Shown: positions 8,041 to 17,344, counted from the first letter of the stretch. The stretch: 64,000 nt of DNA from Streptomyces sp. 378 (GCF_030124145.1 NZ_JASKMS010000034.1:32227-96226), one strand, 5' to 3'. Made by a program: numbers and translations. The notes: generated by a model not told the origin, from the letters alone.

Positions 8041-9039
8041 ATGGCAACCCGTGCCGTCGCCCGTCGTCAGTCCGCCACCGGCGAGACGGCCGACGCGGCA
8101 AGCAGTGTTCGCGCCCATGGCGGCGAGATCGCCGACCGCGACCTGGTCGGCATGTACCTCGACGAGATCGCGCGCACACCGCTGCTCGACGCCGCCAAGG
8201 AGGTCGAGCTGTCGCAGATCATCGAAGCGGGTGTGTTCGCACAGCAGATCCTCGACGGCCAGGAGGAGAACAAGGCCGGGGCCTCGCCCGAGGAGCTGCA
8301 GGCCCTGGTCGACGCGAGTGAGCGTGCCAAGGACGTCTTCATCCGCTCCAACCTGCGCCTGGTCGTCGCGGTCGCCCGCCGCTACCCCCGCAGCGGGCTG
8401 CCGCTGCTGGACCTGATCCAGGAGGGCAACGCCGGCCTGGTGCGCGCGGTCGAGAAGTTCGACTACCGCAAGGGCTTCAAGTTCTCCACGTACGCCACGT
8501 GGTGGATCCGCCAGGCCATCACGCGGTCGATAGCGGACCAGTCCCGCACGATCCGCCTGCCCGTCCACCTCGTGGAGGAGCTCGGCCGAATCCGCCGTGT
8601 GCAGCGCGAGTTCAACCGTGAGCACGGCCGGGACCCGGAGCCCGCCGAGATCGCGACCGAGCTCGGCTCGACGCCGGAGCGCGTCACCGACGTGCTCGAC
8701 TGGGCCCGCGACCCGGTCTCGCTGAACATGTCGGTGGACGACGAGGGCGAGACCCAGTTCGGCGACCTCCTGGAGGACACCTCCGCGGTGTCGCCCGAGC
8801 AGTCGGTGCTGACACTGCTGCGCAGTGAGGAGCTCGACGACCTGATCGGCCGGCTCGACCAGCGCACGGCGTCGATCATCAAGATGCGCTACGGCATCGA
8901 GGACGGCCGGGAGCGCACGCTGACCGAGGTCGGCAAGGAGCACGGCCTGACCCGCGAGCGCATCCGGCAGATCGAGAAGCACGCGCTGCTGGAGCTGAAG
9001 AAGCTGGCCCGCAGCACCGGGTTCGACGCGGCGGCGTGA
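8041..9039 (+). CDS. hrdD: RNA polymerase sigma factor HrdD (group 2 sigma70)
   Basis: 332 residues. It shows sigma region 1.2 (DLVGMYLDEIARTPLL), region 2 with the highly conserved LLDLIQEGNAGLVRAVEKFDY and FSTYATWWIRQAI, region 3, and region 4 helix-turn-helix (LTEVGKEHGLTRERIRQIE). It lacks the long region 1.1 of the essential HrdB, as expected for group 2 factors. The N-terminus (MATRAVARRQSATGETAD) is nearly identical to what I recall for S. coelicolor HrdD. It directs core polymerase to promoters overlapping those of HrdB and is non-essential in S. coelicolor. A SigR-type promoter precedes it. The GNAT gene is divergent and a TetR gene follows after 594 bp. Confidence 0.97.
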   Translation: MATRAVARRQSATGETADAASSVRAHGGEIADRDLVGMYLDEIARTPLLDAAKEVELSQIIEAGVFAQQILDGQEENKAGASPEELQALVDASERAKDVFIRSNLRLVVAVARRYPRSGLPLLDLIQEGNAGLVRAVEKFDYRKGFKFSTYATWWIRQAITRSIADQSRTIRLPVHLVEELGRIRRVQREFNREHGRDPEPAEIATELGSTPERVTDVLDWARDPVSLNMSVDDEGETQFGDLLEDTSAVSPEQSVLTLLRSEELDDLIGRLDQRTASIIKMRYGIEDGRERTLTEVGKEHGLTRERIRQIEKHALLELKKLARSTGFDAAA

Positions 9040-9633
9040 CCCCCGCGTCCGCGTCCGCCCGCGCGTCCGGCCCCGCCCGCGCGGCGCGGACCGCCCGTTC
9101 GCGGGTCGGCGCGAGACCCGTGAGCACGGTGAGCACGGTGAACGTCCGGGCGTACGACCCGTTCCCACGCCCAGTGGGTGACGGACCGTGTGCGCCCGGG
9201 GGTCACCGCGTACGCCGGGTGGCGAAAGACCGCGCAAACATGGCGTTGTAACGCCGCTTCAACTCGCGGGCTCAGGGAACAAGACTTCTGGGCCCACCAG
9301 TTCGAGCCCGGGGCACACCCCCTGCCCCCGACAGCCAAGTCCCGTCGCACTCCCCCCGGCGCCGGGACTTTCCCGAGGCCGGGCTTCGGCGTCCTTCCCC
9401 CCGGATGCCGGAGCCCGGCTTTCATTCTGTCCGGCTGCCGTCTCCGGCCGTTGCCTCTGGCCGCCGTCTCTGGCCGCTCGCAGGGCTCCGGTGTGGTGGC
9501 CCGGTGTGGTGGCCCGGTGTGGTGGTCCGGCGGAGTGTGGGATGGGCTGCTGGAGGGCGGGGCACCCCGTACCTGAACCACGGGGTGGCCCGCCAGATGG
9601 CAGATTGTGTCACATGGGCATAGCCTGCCGGGC
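9040..9633. other. 594-bp intergenic region with a stem-loop and a 13-bp triplicate repeat
   Basis: No frame here has both codon bias and recognisable protein content. AAGTCCCG (9337-9344) pairs with CGGGACTT (9363-9370) and may terminate hrdD transcription. A 13-bp unit, CCGGTGTGGTGGC, is repeated three times at 9488-9526. The last 40 bp should hold the promoter of the TetR gene; CATAGCCT ends about 9 bp before its GTG, suggesting a nearly leaderless transcript. Confidence 0.6.
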
Positions 9634-10332
9634 GTGAGCAGCACCACCCCGAACCCGCCTCCGTCCTCACTGACCGAGCGGCGCAAGGCCGAGACGCGTA
9701 TGGAGATCGCCCGGGCTGCGGCCGGCCTCTTCGTACGGCACGGCCTGCGCGCCACCCGCGCGGAGGACATCGCCCAGGCCGCGGGCATCGCCCCGCGCAC
9801 CTTCTACCGGTACTTCGCGACCAAGGAGGAGGCCGTCGCCCCGCTCTACGCGGCCGGCGCCTTGCGTTGGGTCGAGGCGGTGCGCGCCGCTCCCGCCGGC
9901 ACCGGCGTGCTCTGCGCCCTGGAGCAGGGGGTCCGCCACGCCCTCACCCCGGGCCTCGGCGTCTCGGCGTCCTCCTGGGAGTGGGTCCGCACGCTGCTGC
10001 GCCTGGCCGAGGCGAACCCGTCCCTGCGCAGGGTGTGGGCGGAGGTGTGCCAGACGTCGGAGCGGCTGCTGGGAGAGGCGCTGACGGAAGTGGTGACACG
10101 TGCCGGTGCCTCGAGAACGCCCGCAGGGCCGGACGGTTCCGACAACGTTGCCGAGGGCCCCCGGGCGCGCTTCGCCGCCGCCGTGGCCAGTGCCGCCGTG
10201 CGGACGGCCCTGGAGGCCTGGGCCGAAGGGGACGGACCCGTCGATGGCCCGGACGGCCCGGCGGAACTCGCCCTGCGGAATCTCGCGGCGCTACGGGACT
10301 TCCCGTGGGGGCGTGACCTCCCGGGGGTGTGA
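9634..10332 (+). CDS. TetR-family transcriptional regulator downstream of hrdD
   Basis: 232 residues from GTG 9634; an in-frame ATG at 9607 is less likely because the residues it adds are unlike the family. The helix-turn-helix is clear (residues about 15-62: RMEIARAAAGLFVRHGLRAT, then ARTFYRYF-like IAPRTFYRYFATKEE). The C-terminal domain is Ala/Arg-rich and helical. The position matches the TetR gene directly following hrdD in S. coelicolor (from memory SCO3201), whose overexpression was reported to affect antibiotic production and differentiation. No exporter or enzyme is adjacent on this strand, so the target is open. Confidence 0.9.
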   Translation: MSSTTPNPPPSSLTERRKAETRMEIARAAAGLFVRHGLRATRAEDIAQAAGIAPRTFYRYFATKEEAVAPLYAAGALRWVEAVRAAPAGTGVLCALEQGVRHALTPGLGVSASSWEWVRTLLRLAEANPSLRRVWAEVCQTSERLLGEALTEVVTRAGASRTPAGPDGSDNVAEGPRARFAAAVASAAVRTALEAWAEGDGPVDGPDGPAELALRNLAALRDFPWGRDLPGV

Positions 10333-10422
10333 CCTTCGGGGGCCGAGTCCTCCGGCGGGAGTGACCCGCGAGGGTCGTAGACCTGAGTGGCATGAACCTC
10401 CGGTGTCCGGGGCCGCGAGGGC

Positions 10423-11406
10423 TCACGCCCCCTCCGCGTCCCGGCCGCCGGCCGCCCTGCTCAACCGCGCCCCCAACTCCCGTACGGCCGTCACCAGTTC
10501 CTCCGGCTCGTGTACCACGAAGTCGCACTCCAGCATCGCCAGCCGCAACGCCACCCACTGCACGGCGTCGCCGATCGACCCGCGCAGCCGGCACCTGTGC
10601 TCGTCCAGCGGTTCGGGCGTGCCCAGCCACGCGGGCACCCGGGCGGCGACGAAAGCGGCCGGTGCGGCGAACGTGACCTCGAAGTCGTAGGTCCGCTGTT
10701 GCCGTTGCATGGACTGCCGGAGGTACTCCGCCGCGTTCCCCGTCGGCAGCTCGCGGGGCACGAACCGGGCCCCGGTGGCGAAGGGCTCGCTGACCCGGTC
10801 GACGCGGAACGTGCGCCAGTCGTCGCGGTCGATGTCGTACGCCACCAGGTACCAGCGGCGACCCGTCGACACCAGTCGGTACGGCTCCGTCAGACGCCGC
10901 GACTCGGTGCCGTCCGCCGCCCGGTAGGCGAACCGCAGCCGCTCGTGCCCGGCGACCGTCGAAGCCATGACGGTCAGGGTTTCGGGCGCGATGCTCGGCC
11001 CGTCGCCGCTGGTCAGTGGGGTGGTCGCGGCCTGCAGGGTGGTCACGCGGTGACGCAGCCGACCCGGCAGGACCTGCTCCAGCTTGGCCAGGGCCCGCAC
11101 CGAGGCCTCGTCGAGGCCCTCCACGGCGTGCCCGGCTCCGGCGCGCAGCCCGACCGCGATGGCCACGGCCTCCTCGTCGTCGAGCACGAGCGGCGGCATG
11201 GCCTTCCCGGCGACCAGCCGGTAGCCGCCGTCGGAGCCCTTGGTCGCCTGCACGGGGTAGCCCAGCTCGCGCAGCCGGTCGATGTCCCGCCGGACCGTGC
11301 GGCGGGAGACCCCGAGCCGCTCGGAGAGTTCCCCGCCGGGCCATTCGCGGGGCGTCTGGAGAAGGGAGAGGAGTGTCAGCAGCCGAGCCGGGGTGTCCGT
11401 CGTCAT
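10423..11406 (-). CDS. YafY-type HTH/WYL-domain transcriptional repressor
   Basis: About 327 residues; ATG 11406 and ATG 11412 are both possible. The N-terminus is a DeoR-like winged helix (LSERLGVSRRTVRRDIDRL), followed by a WYL domain whose signature is visible as GRRWYLVAYDIDRDDWRTFRVDRV, and a C-terminal WCX region. WYL domains bind nucleic acid or small ligands and control DNA binding. It is divergent from a DHA2 exporter over a 62-bp gap that carries a 23-bp palindrome, so it probably represses itself and the exporter. Confidence 0.93.
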   Translation of the reverse strand: MTTDTPARLLTLLSLLQTPREWPGGELSERLGVSRRTVRRDIDRLRELGYPVQATKGSDGGYRLVAGKAMPPLVLDDEEAVAIAVGLRAGAGHAVEGLDEASVRALAKLEQVLPGRLRHRVTTLQAATTPLTSGDGPSIAPETLTVMASTVAGHERLRFAYRAADGTESRRLTEPYRLVSTGRRWYLVAYDIDRDDWRTFRVDRVSEPFATGARFVPRELPTGNAAEYLRQSMQRQQRTYDFEVTFAAPAAFVAARVPAWLGTPEPLDEHRCRLRGSIGDAVQWVALRLAMLECDFVVHEPEELVTAVRELGARLSRAAGGRDAEGA

Positions 11407-11426
11407 ACGCATGAGGATGCCGCACC

Positions 11427-11449
11427 ACTAGGTCATGAACTGTCCTAGT
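11427..11449. promoter_or_regulatory. Palindromic operator between WYL regulator and exporter
   Basis: ACTAGG (11427-11432), 11 bases, CCTAGT (11444-11449) form a perfect outer palindrome; the inner half-sites AGGACAG and ATGACCT extend it imperfectly. It is the only strong dyad in the gap, so it is the probable WYL regulator site. Confidence 0.7.
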
Positions 11450-11468
11450 AGGGGTTTAACGTCGAAGC

Positions 11469-12977
11469 ATGAACTCCACCGACACCTCCCCGGGCACGGC
11501 GGGCGGCGGGACCGACCGCCGACGTTGGTTCGCCCTCGCGATCGTGATGACCGCGGCTTTCATGGACCTCGTCGACGTGACGATCGTCAACATCGCCATC
11601 CCGTCCATCCAGCGGGAGGCGGGCGCCTCCTTCAGCCAGATCCAGTGGATCACCGCCGGTTACGCCCTCGCCTTCGCCGCCGGTCTGATCACCGGCGGAC
11701 GGCTCGGCGACATCCACGGCCGCAAGCGGATCTTCCTCGTCGGCATCGGCGGATTCACGGTCGCCTCCGCGCTGTGCGGCCTCGCGGTCAACCCGGAGAT
11801 GCTGGTCGCCTCCCGCCTCCTGCAGGGTGGCATGGCGGCGCTGATGGTGCCGCAGGTGCTGTCGATCGTGCACGCGACCTTCCCGGCGCACGAGCGGGGC
11901 AAGGTGTTCGGGCTGTTCGGCGCGGTGGTCGGTCTCGGAGCCGTGTCCGGTCCGTTGCTCGGCGCGCTGCTGACCGAGTGGAACCTGTTCGGCTGGGGGT
12001 GGCGGTCGATCTTCCTGATCAACCTGCCCGTGGGTGTCGCCGGCCTGATCCTCGGCGGCCGCTTCATCACCGAGTCCAAGGCGCCGCGTGCCCTGAAGCT
12101 GGACCTGGTGGGCGTCGCACTGGTGACGCTGGGCCTGCTGATGCTGATCTACCCGCTGACCCGAGGCCGCGAGCTGGGCTGGCCGGTGTGGGGGTACGTC
12201 TCGATGGCCGGCTCGCTCGTCGTCCTCGCGGCGCTGGTGGCGTACGAGAGGCGCAAGACCGCGCGGGACGGCTCCCCGCTGGTGGAGCTGTCGCTGTTCC
12301 GGGTCAAGAGCTTCGCGGCCGGGATCGCCGTGCAGACCGTCTTCGGGATCGGGCTCGGTGTGTTCTTCCTGGTGTGGACGCTGTACATGCAGATGGGGCT
12401 GGGCTGGAGCCCGCTGAAGGCCGGGCTGACCGGGGTACCGTTCTCGATCGCCGTGTCCGCGGCCGCCGGGATGTCGGTGCAGATGCTGGTCCCGCGCTTC
12501 GGGCGCAAGGTGCTCCAGGCGGGCGCGCTGGTGATGGCGGCCGGGGTGCTGCTCTACATCTGGGAGTCGGGGCACTACGGCCTCGCCATAGAGCCCTGGC
12601 AGATGGCCCTCCCGCTCGTCGTCATGGGCGTGGGCATGGGGCTGATCGTCGCTCCGCTGACCGACGCGATCCTCTCGGAGGTGCCGCGCGAGCACGCCGG
12701 TTCGGCGTCCGGCCTGATCAACACCGTGCAGCAGATGGGCAACGCGCTCGGTCTCGGACTGGTGTCCGTGGTGTTCTTCGGCACGATCTCCGACCACCTG
12801 CGGCCGGAGCAGATCGGTCCGGCCTTCGCGGACGCCTTCCAGAACGCGCTGGGCTGGGTGGCCGCGGTGATGGGCGCCATCTTCCTGCTGATGTTCGCGC
12901 TGCCGAAGCGGCCCGCGCAGCATGTGGAGGGGGAGCGGGCGCCGGTGGAGGAGAAGGAGCGGGTGCTGGTCTCCTGA
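11469..12977 (+). CDS. DHA2/EmrB-type MFS exporter
   Basis: 502 residues, about 14 predicted membrane segments. Motif D1 is visible as MDLVDVTIVNIAIPS in helix 1 and motif A as GGRLGDIHGRKRIF after helix 2; the helix-5 antiporter segment is LFGAVVGLGAVSGPLLG. It belongs to the same broad family as the exporter at 4245 but differs throughout, so it is not a recent duplicate. The divergent WYL repressor and intervening palindrome suggest ligand-induced efflux. The substrate is unknown. Confidence 0.92.
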   Translation: MNSTDTSPGTAGGGTDRRRWFALAIVMTAAFMDLVDVTIVNIAIPSIQREAGASFSQIQWITAGYALAFAAGLITGGRLGDIHGRKRIFLVGIGGFTVASALCGLAVNPEMLVASRLLQGGMAALMVPQVLSIVHATFPAHERGKVFGLFGAVVGLGAVSGPLLGALLTEWNLFGWGWRSIFLINLPVGVAGLILGGRFITESKAPRALKLDLVGVALVTLGLLMLIYPLTRGRELGWPVWGYVSMAGSLVVLAALVAYERRKTARDGSPLVELSLFRVKSFAAGIAVQTVFGIGLGVFFLVWTLYMQMGLGWSPLKAGLTGVPFSIAVSAAAGMSVQMLVPRFGRKVLQAGALVMAAGVLLYIWESGHYGLAIEPWQMALPLVVMGVGMGLIVAPLTDAILSEVPREHAGSASGLINTVQQMGNALGLGLVSVVFFGTISDHLRPEQIGPAFADAFQNALGWVAAVMGAIFLLMFALPKRPAQHVEGERAPVEEKERVLVS

Positions 12978-12999
12978 CAGCGGCGGTCGTGTGGGCGGG

Positions 13000-13202
13000 C
13001 CTGGCACTACGGTGCCGGGTCCGCCCGTGTTTCCGGTCGGCGGGTACTACGGTGCCGGGTCCGTCCGTGTTTCCGGTCGGCCTGGCACTGCGGCGCCGGT
13101 CCGTCCGCGTCTTCGACCGGCCCGGCATTACAGTTCCCGGCCCGCCCGCGTCTTCGATCGGGCCCGGCACGACGGCTCCGGGTCCGTCCGCGTTTCCGAT
13201 CA
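13000..13202. repeat. Five tandem copies of a ~41-bp repeat upstream of fruR
   Basis: The gap 12978-13298 has no gene. It holds five consecutive units of 40-41 bp, starting at about 13000, 13041, 13081, 13121 and 13162. Each has the plan CCTGGCACTACGGTGCCGGG followed by TCCGTCCGTGTTTCCGGTCGG; copies 1 and 2 are near-identical and copies 3-5 are diverged. Each unit can fold locally because its first half contains a short dyad. Confidence 0.85.
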
Positions 13203-13280
13203 TGCCCGATTGGGTCCGAAGCTGTTTACTTCTCGGACATCTCGGCGTAGCGTGCCGCTGAAACCACACGTTCGGGCATG
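13201..13280 (+). promoter_or_regulatory. Candidate fruR promoter/operator region
   Basis: CATGCCCGA at 13201-13209 is an inverted copy of TCGGGCATG at 13272-13280. Between them lies an imperfect dyad, GTCCGAAG (13214-13221) with CTTCTCGGAC (13229-13238), around TGTTTA. Such paired sites fit an autoregulated DeoR-family gene, but no FruR box is known to me well enough to assign it. Confidence 0.4.
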
Positions 13281-13298
13281 AGGCGGAGGCGAACGGAC

Positions 13299-14060
13299 AT
13301 GTACGCACCGGAGCGGCAGCAGGAGATCCTCCGGCTCGCCCGTGACGGCGGCCGAGTGGATGTCGTGTCGCTGGCCGAGGAGTTCCAGGTGACGGCGGAG
13401 ACGATCCGCCGGGATCTGAAGGCCCTCGACCGCGCGGGTCTGGTCCGCCGGGTGCACGGCGGGGCCATCCCGGCCGGCCGGCTCGACTTCGAGCCGGACC
13501 TCGCCGAGCGCGAGACGACCGCCGCCGACGAGAAGGACAGCATCGCCAAGGCGGCCCTCGCGGAACTGCCCGTCGAGGGCACGGTGATCCTGGACGCCGG
13601 GACGACGGTGGCCCGGATGGCCGCCGCCCTCCCGCTGGAGGCCTCCCTCACCGTCGTCACGCACAGCCTCCCCATCGCGGCCCGCCTCGCCGACCACCCC
13701 GGCATGCAGCTGCACCTCATCGGGGGGCGCGTACGGCACCGTACGCGCGCCGCCGTGGACGCCTGGGCGCTGCGGGCGTACGGCGAGATCCGCGCCGACG
13801 TGCTGTTCGTGGCCGCCAACGGCTTCTCCGCCGAGCACGGTCTGACCACCCCCGACCTCGCCGAGGCCGCGGTCAAGCGCGCGGCCGTGGCCGCCGCCCG
13901 CCGCGTGGTGCTGCTCGCCGACTCCTCCAAGCACGGCCAGGAGCACTTCGCCCGCTTCGGCGATCTGAGCGATGTGGACCTGCTGATCACCGACAGCGGG
14001 CTGAGCCCTGAAGACGCCGTCGCGATCGAGCGCGGCGGCACGGAAGTAGTGCGCGCATGA
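13299..14060 (+). CDS. fruR: DeoR-family regulator of the fructose operon (FruR)
   Basis: 253 residues from ATG 13299, behind GGAGG at 13285-13289; the upstream ATG 13278 lacks a ribosome site. The N-terminal DeoR helix-turn-helix is typical (RQQEILRLARDGGRVDV, then VTAETIRRDLKALDRAGLV), followed by a DeoR sugar-phosphate sensor domain (VILDAGTTVARMA; VLLADSSKHGQEHFARFG). It overlaps fruK by 4 nt (ATGA), giving translational coupling in fruR-fruK-fruA. The family senses a sugar phosphate; fructose-1-phosphate is the likely inducer because the operon makes and consumes it. Confidence 0.92.
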   Translation: MYAPERQQEILRLARDGGRVDVVSLAEEFQVTAETIRRDLKALDRAGLVRRVHGGAIPAGRLDFEPDLAERETTAADEKDSIAKAALAELPVEGTVILDAGTTVARMAAALPLEASLTVVTHSLPIAARLADHPGMQLHLIGGRVRHRTRAAVDAWALRAYGEIRADVLFVAANGFSAEHGLTTPDLAEAAVKRAAVAAARRVVLLADSSKHGQEHFARFGDLSDVDLLITDSGLSPEDAVAIERGGTEVVRA

Positions 14061-15004
14061 TCCTCACCGTCACCCCCAACCCGTCCCTGGACCGGACCTA
14101 CGAGGTGCCGTCCCTCGACCGCGGCGAGGTCATCCGCGCCACCGGCGAGCGGATGGACCCGGGCGGCAAGGGCGTGAACGTCTCGCGCGCCGTGGCCGCC
14201 GCGGGACAGCGCACGGTGGCGGTCCTGCCCCTGGGCGGCGCCCCCGGTGCCCTCGTCGCCGAGCTGCTCGACCAGCAGGGCATCGAGGTCGCGCCCGTCC
14301 CGGTCGCCGGGGCGACCCGGTCCAACATCGCCCTCGCCGAGTCCGACGGCGTCCTGACGAAGATCAACGCGCCCGGTCCCGAACTGTCCGACGCCGAGCG
14401 GGAACTGCTCCTGGAGACCGTGCGGCAGCAGTCCCGCGAGGCCTCCTGGATCGCCTGCTGCGGCAGCCTGCCGCGCGGACTCGCCCCCTCCTGGTACGCC
14501 GAGCTGGTCGCCCGCGCGCACGCCGCCGGGACCCGGATCGCCCTGGACACCTCCGGGCCCGCGCTGCTCGCGGCCCTGCGCGAGCGGCCGGACGTGGTCA
14601 AGCCGAACGCCGAGGAGCTCTCCGAAGCCGTCGGCCGCCCCCTCGCCACCGTCGGCGACGCCGTGAAGGCCGCGGAGGAACTGCGCGAGATGGGCGCCCG
14701 GGCCGTCCTGGCGAGTCTCGGCGCCGACGGGCAGCTGCTCGTCTCCGACGAGGGGGCCTGGTTCGGCAGCGCGCGCGTCGCCGTCGTCCGCAGCAACGTG
14801 GGTGCCGGCGACTCCTCCCTCGCCGGTTTCCTGATCGCCGGCGGCAACGGCCCCGAAGCCCTCGCCTCCGCGGTCGCGCACGGTGCGGCCGCCGTCCAGC
14901 TGCCCGGCAGCGTGATGCCGACCCCGCGCGACCTCGACCCGGCGGCGGTGACGGTCACGGGCGAGGTCCCGACGGACCGAGTGCTGAAGGAGCCGGTCAC
15001 ATGA
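14057..15004 (+). CDS. fruK: 1-phosphofructokinase
   Basis: 315 residues. It is a PfkB-family kinase: the N-terminus MILTVTPNPSLDRTY and the substrate loop MDPGGKGVNVSRA are characteristic of FruK, and the C-terminal anion-hole/catalytic motif appears as NVGAGDSSLAGFL with the catalytic Asp in GAGD. It phosphorylates fructose-1-phosphate to fructose-1,6-bisphosphate with ATP in the cytoplasm. Its start overlaps the fruR stop by 4 nt. A 145-bp gap, largely a pyrimidine-rich tract (15046-15120), separates it from fruA. Confidence 0.95.
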   Translation: MILTVTPNPSLDRTYEVPSLDRGEVIRATGERMDPGGKGVNVSRAVAAAGQRTVAVLPLGGAPGALVAELLDQQGIEVAPVPVAGATRSNIALAESDGVLTKINAPGPELSDAERELLLETVRQQSREASWIACCGSLPRGLAPSWYAELVARAHAAGTRIALDTSGPALLAALRERPDVVKPNAEELSEAVGRPLATVGDAVKAAEELREMGARAVLASLGADGQLLVSDEGAWFGSARVAVVRSNVGAGDSSLAGFLIAGGNGPEALASAVAHGAAAVQLPGSVMPTPRDLDPAAVTVTGEVPTDRVLKEPVT

Positions 15005-15149
15005 CGTACGGCGAGCAGCATGGACCTACGCGCGAGCGGCGGGCCTCTCCCTTACCCCCCGCCTCCCTCTCCGCCACCCCCCACCGCACCCCCGTCCCCC
15101 TCCCCGCCCACCCCTCCCACCGGGCGATACGCGTGCTAAGGAGCCCGCG

Positions 15150-17204
15150 ATGAGCGACATGATCACGGCGGACCTGGTCGATCTCGACCTCTCGGCCGAC
15201 ACCAAGGAAGCGGCGGCGCGTGCCCTCGCCGAGCGCATGGTGGCCCTGGGCCGGGTGACCGACCTGGACGGCTTCCTCGCCGACGTGGCCGCCCGCGAGG
15301 CCCAGATGCCGACCGGCCTCGACGGCGGCATCGGCATCCCGCACTGCCGCAGCGCGCACGTCACCGAACCGACGCTCGCCTTCGGGCGCAGCGCCGACGG
15401 CATCGACTTCGGCGCCCCGGACGGCCCCGCCGACCTGATCTTCCTGATCGCCGCGCCGGCCGGCGCCGACGACGCCCATCTGACGATCCTGTCGTCGCTG
15501 GCCCGGCAGTTGATGAACAGCGAGTTCACCGACGCCCTGCGCGCGGTGAGCGACGCGCAGGCCGCGGCGGCCCTGATCCGCGGCGACGAGCCGGACGCAC
15601 CCGCACCGGCGGGTTCCACAGACGCCGTGGCGTCGGCGGGAGCGGCCTCTCCCGCCGACGCCACGGTCACCGACGACACCACCGCTGAAGAACCGTCCAC
15701 CGAGCGCCCGTTCCGCATCGTCGCCGTCACCTCCTGCCCCACCGGCATCGCCCACACCTACATGGCGGCCGAGTCGCTGGAGAACGCCGGCCGGGAGGCG
15801 GGCGTCGAACTCACCGTCGAGCCGCAGGGCTCGGCCGGTTTCACCCGGCTCGACCCGCAGGTCATCGCGGCGGCGGACGCCGTGATCTTCGCCCACGACG
15901 TGCCCGTACGGGAGAAGGAGCGGTTCGCCGGCAAGCCGACCGTCGACGTCGGTGTGAAGGCGGGCATCAACCGCGCCGCCGAACTCATCGCCGAGGTCCG
16001 TGAGAAGGCCGCCCGCGGTGAGGTCACCTCCGGATCCGCCCCGGCCACTCCGGTGGAGCGCTCCGGTGACTCCGGCGAGGGCTACGGCACCAAGCTGCGC
16101 AAGTGGCTGATGTCCGGCGTCAGTTACATGGTGCCCTTCGTCGCGGCGGGCGGTCTGCTGATCGCCCTCGGCTTCGCGATCGGCGGCTACGAGATCAACA
16201 AGGCGCCCTCGGTGATGGACCACTTCCTGTGGACCCAGGCCGACAGTTGGGCCGCGCTGCTCTTCCAGATCGGCGGCGTCGCCTTCGGCTTCCTCGTCCC
16301 GGTCCTGGCCGGCTACATCGCCTACGGCATGGCCGACCGGCCCGGTCTCGTCCCCGGCTTCGTCGGCGGCTCGATCGCCCTGACCATCAACGCCGGGTTC
16401 CTCGGCGGTCTCGCGGCCGGTCTGATCGCCGGTGGCGTGGTGATGGCGATCCAGAAGGTGAACATCCCGGCGGCGCTGCGCGGCATCATGCCGGTGGTGG
16501 TGATCCCGCTGATCTCCTCGCTGATCGTCGGGTTCCTGATGTTCGTCGTCATCGGCAAGCCCATCGCCGAGGCGCAGAAGGGCATGACCGACTGGCTGAA
16601 CGGCCTGTCCGGCAGCAACGCGATCCTGCTCGGCACCCTCCTCGGCCTGATGATGTGCTTCGACCTCGGCGGCCCCGTCAACAAGGTCGCCTACACCTTC
16701 GCCACGGCCGGCATCGCGGTCGCCGCCCCGAGCGACTCGGCGATGAAGATCATGGCGGCGGTGATGGCGGCCGGCATGGTCCCGCCGCTGGCCATGGCTC
16801 TCGCGACGACCGTGCGCGGCAAGCTCTTCACCCGGACCGAGCGCGAGAACGGCAAGGCCGCCTGGGTGCTCGGCGCCTCCTTCATCTCCGAGGGCGCGAT
16901 CCCCTTCGCCGCGGCCGATCCGCTGCGCGTCATCCCGGCCTCCATGGCGGGCGGCGCGGTCACCGGCGCCCTGTCGATGGCCTTCGGCGCCACGCTGCGC
17001 GCCCCGCACGGCGGCATCTTCGTGGTCCCGCTGATCGGCAACGCGTTCCTCTACCTGGTCGCCATCGCCGCGGGCGTCTGCGTCACGACGGCCCTCGTCG
17101 TCGTCCTGAAGGGCCTGCGCAAGCCTGCCCCGGGTGCCGCACCGGCCTCCGGTGAGGACGGCGCGGTCCGCACGGCGGAGACCAAGCAGCCCGTCGCGGC
17201 GTGA
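15150..17204 (+). CDS. fruA: Fructose-specific PTS permease EIIABC
   Basis: 684 residues from ATG 15150 with AAGGAG upstream. Order of domains: EIIA (residues 1-150) with the phosphorylatable His65 in GIPHCRSAH; an Ala/Thr-rich linker; EIIB (about 188-290) with phospho-Cys196 in TSCPTGIAHTY; and membrane EIIC (about 310-655), starting KWLMSGVSYMVPFVAAGG and with about 8-10 helices. It imports fructose and delivers fructose-1-phosphate to FruK. Fusion of A, B and C in one chain is the usual actinobacterial arrangement. Transcription ends at a strong stem-loop at 17299-17328. Confidence 0.96.
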   Translation: MSDMITADLVDLDLSADTKEAAARALAERMVALGRVTDLDGFLADVAAREAQMPTGLDGGIGIPHCRSAHVTEPTLAFGRSADGIDFGAPDGPADLIFLIAAPAGADDAHLTILSSLARQLMNSEFTDALRAVSDAQAAAALIRGDEPDAPAPAGSTDAVASAGAASPADATVTDDTTAEEPSTERPFRIVAVTSCPTGIAHTYMAAESLENAGREAGVELTVEPQGSAGFTRLDPQVIAAADAVIFAHDVPVREKERFAGKPTVDVGVKAGINRAAELIAEVREKAARGEVTSGSAPATPVERSGDSGEGYGTKLRKWLMSGVSYMVPFVAAGGLLIALGFAIGGYEINKAPSVMDHFLWTQADSWAALLFQIGGVAFGFLVPVLAGYIAYGMADRPGLVPGFVGGSIALTINAGFLGGLAAGLIAGGVVMAIQKVNIPAALRGIMPVVVIPLISSLIVGFLMFVVIGKPIAEAQKGMTDWLNGLSGSNAILLGTLLGLMMCFDLGGPVNKVAYTFATAGIAVAAPSDSAMKIMAAVMAAGMVPPLAMALATTVRGKLFTRTERENGKAAWVLGASFISEGAIPFAAADPLRVIPASMAGGAVTGALSMAFGATLRAPHGGIFVVPLIGNAFLYLVAIAAGVCVTTALVVVLKGLRKPAPGAAPASGEDGAVRTAETKQPVAA

Positions 17205-17298
17205 AGCGCTGATGCGGTGAAGCGGTGAAGTGATGGAGGTTCGCCCCTTTCGGGGTGTGTGAACCGTTCATGCCACCTGCGAGATAGATCACGAAAAT

Positions 17299-17328
17299 CA
17301 CGGCCCGGGACCGAAGTCCCGGGCCGTG
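17299..17328 (+). terminator. Terminator of the fructose operon
   Basis: CACGGCCCGGGAC (17299-17311) pairs perfectly with GTCCCGGGCCGTG (17316-17328) across a CGAA tetraloop. This 13-bp stem is about 95 bp after fruA. Confidence 0.9.
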
Positions 17329-17344
17329 GTGTCTACTGGGGCGC

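Noticed and set aside
13000..13202. CRISPR array
   Set aside because: The repeats are contiguous and diverging with no unique spacers, and no cas genes are present.
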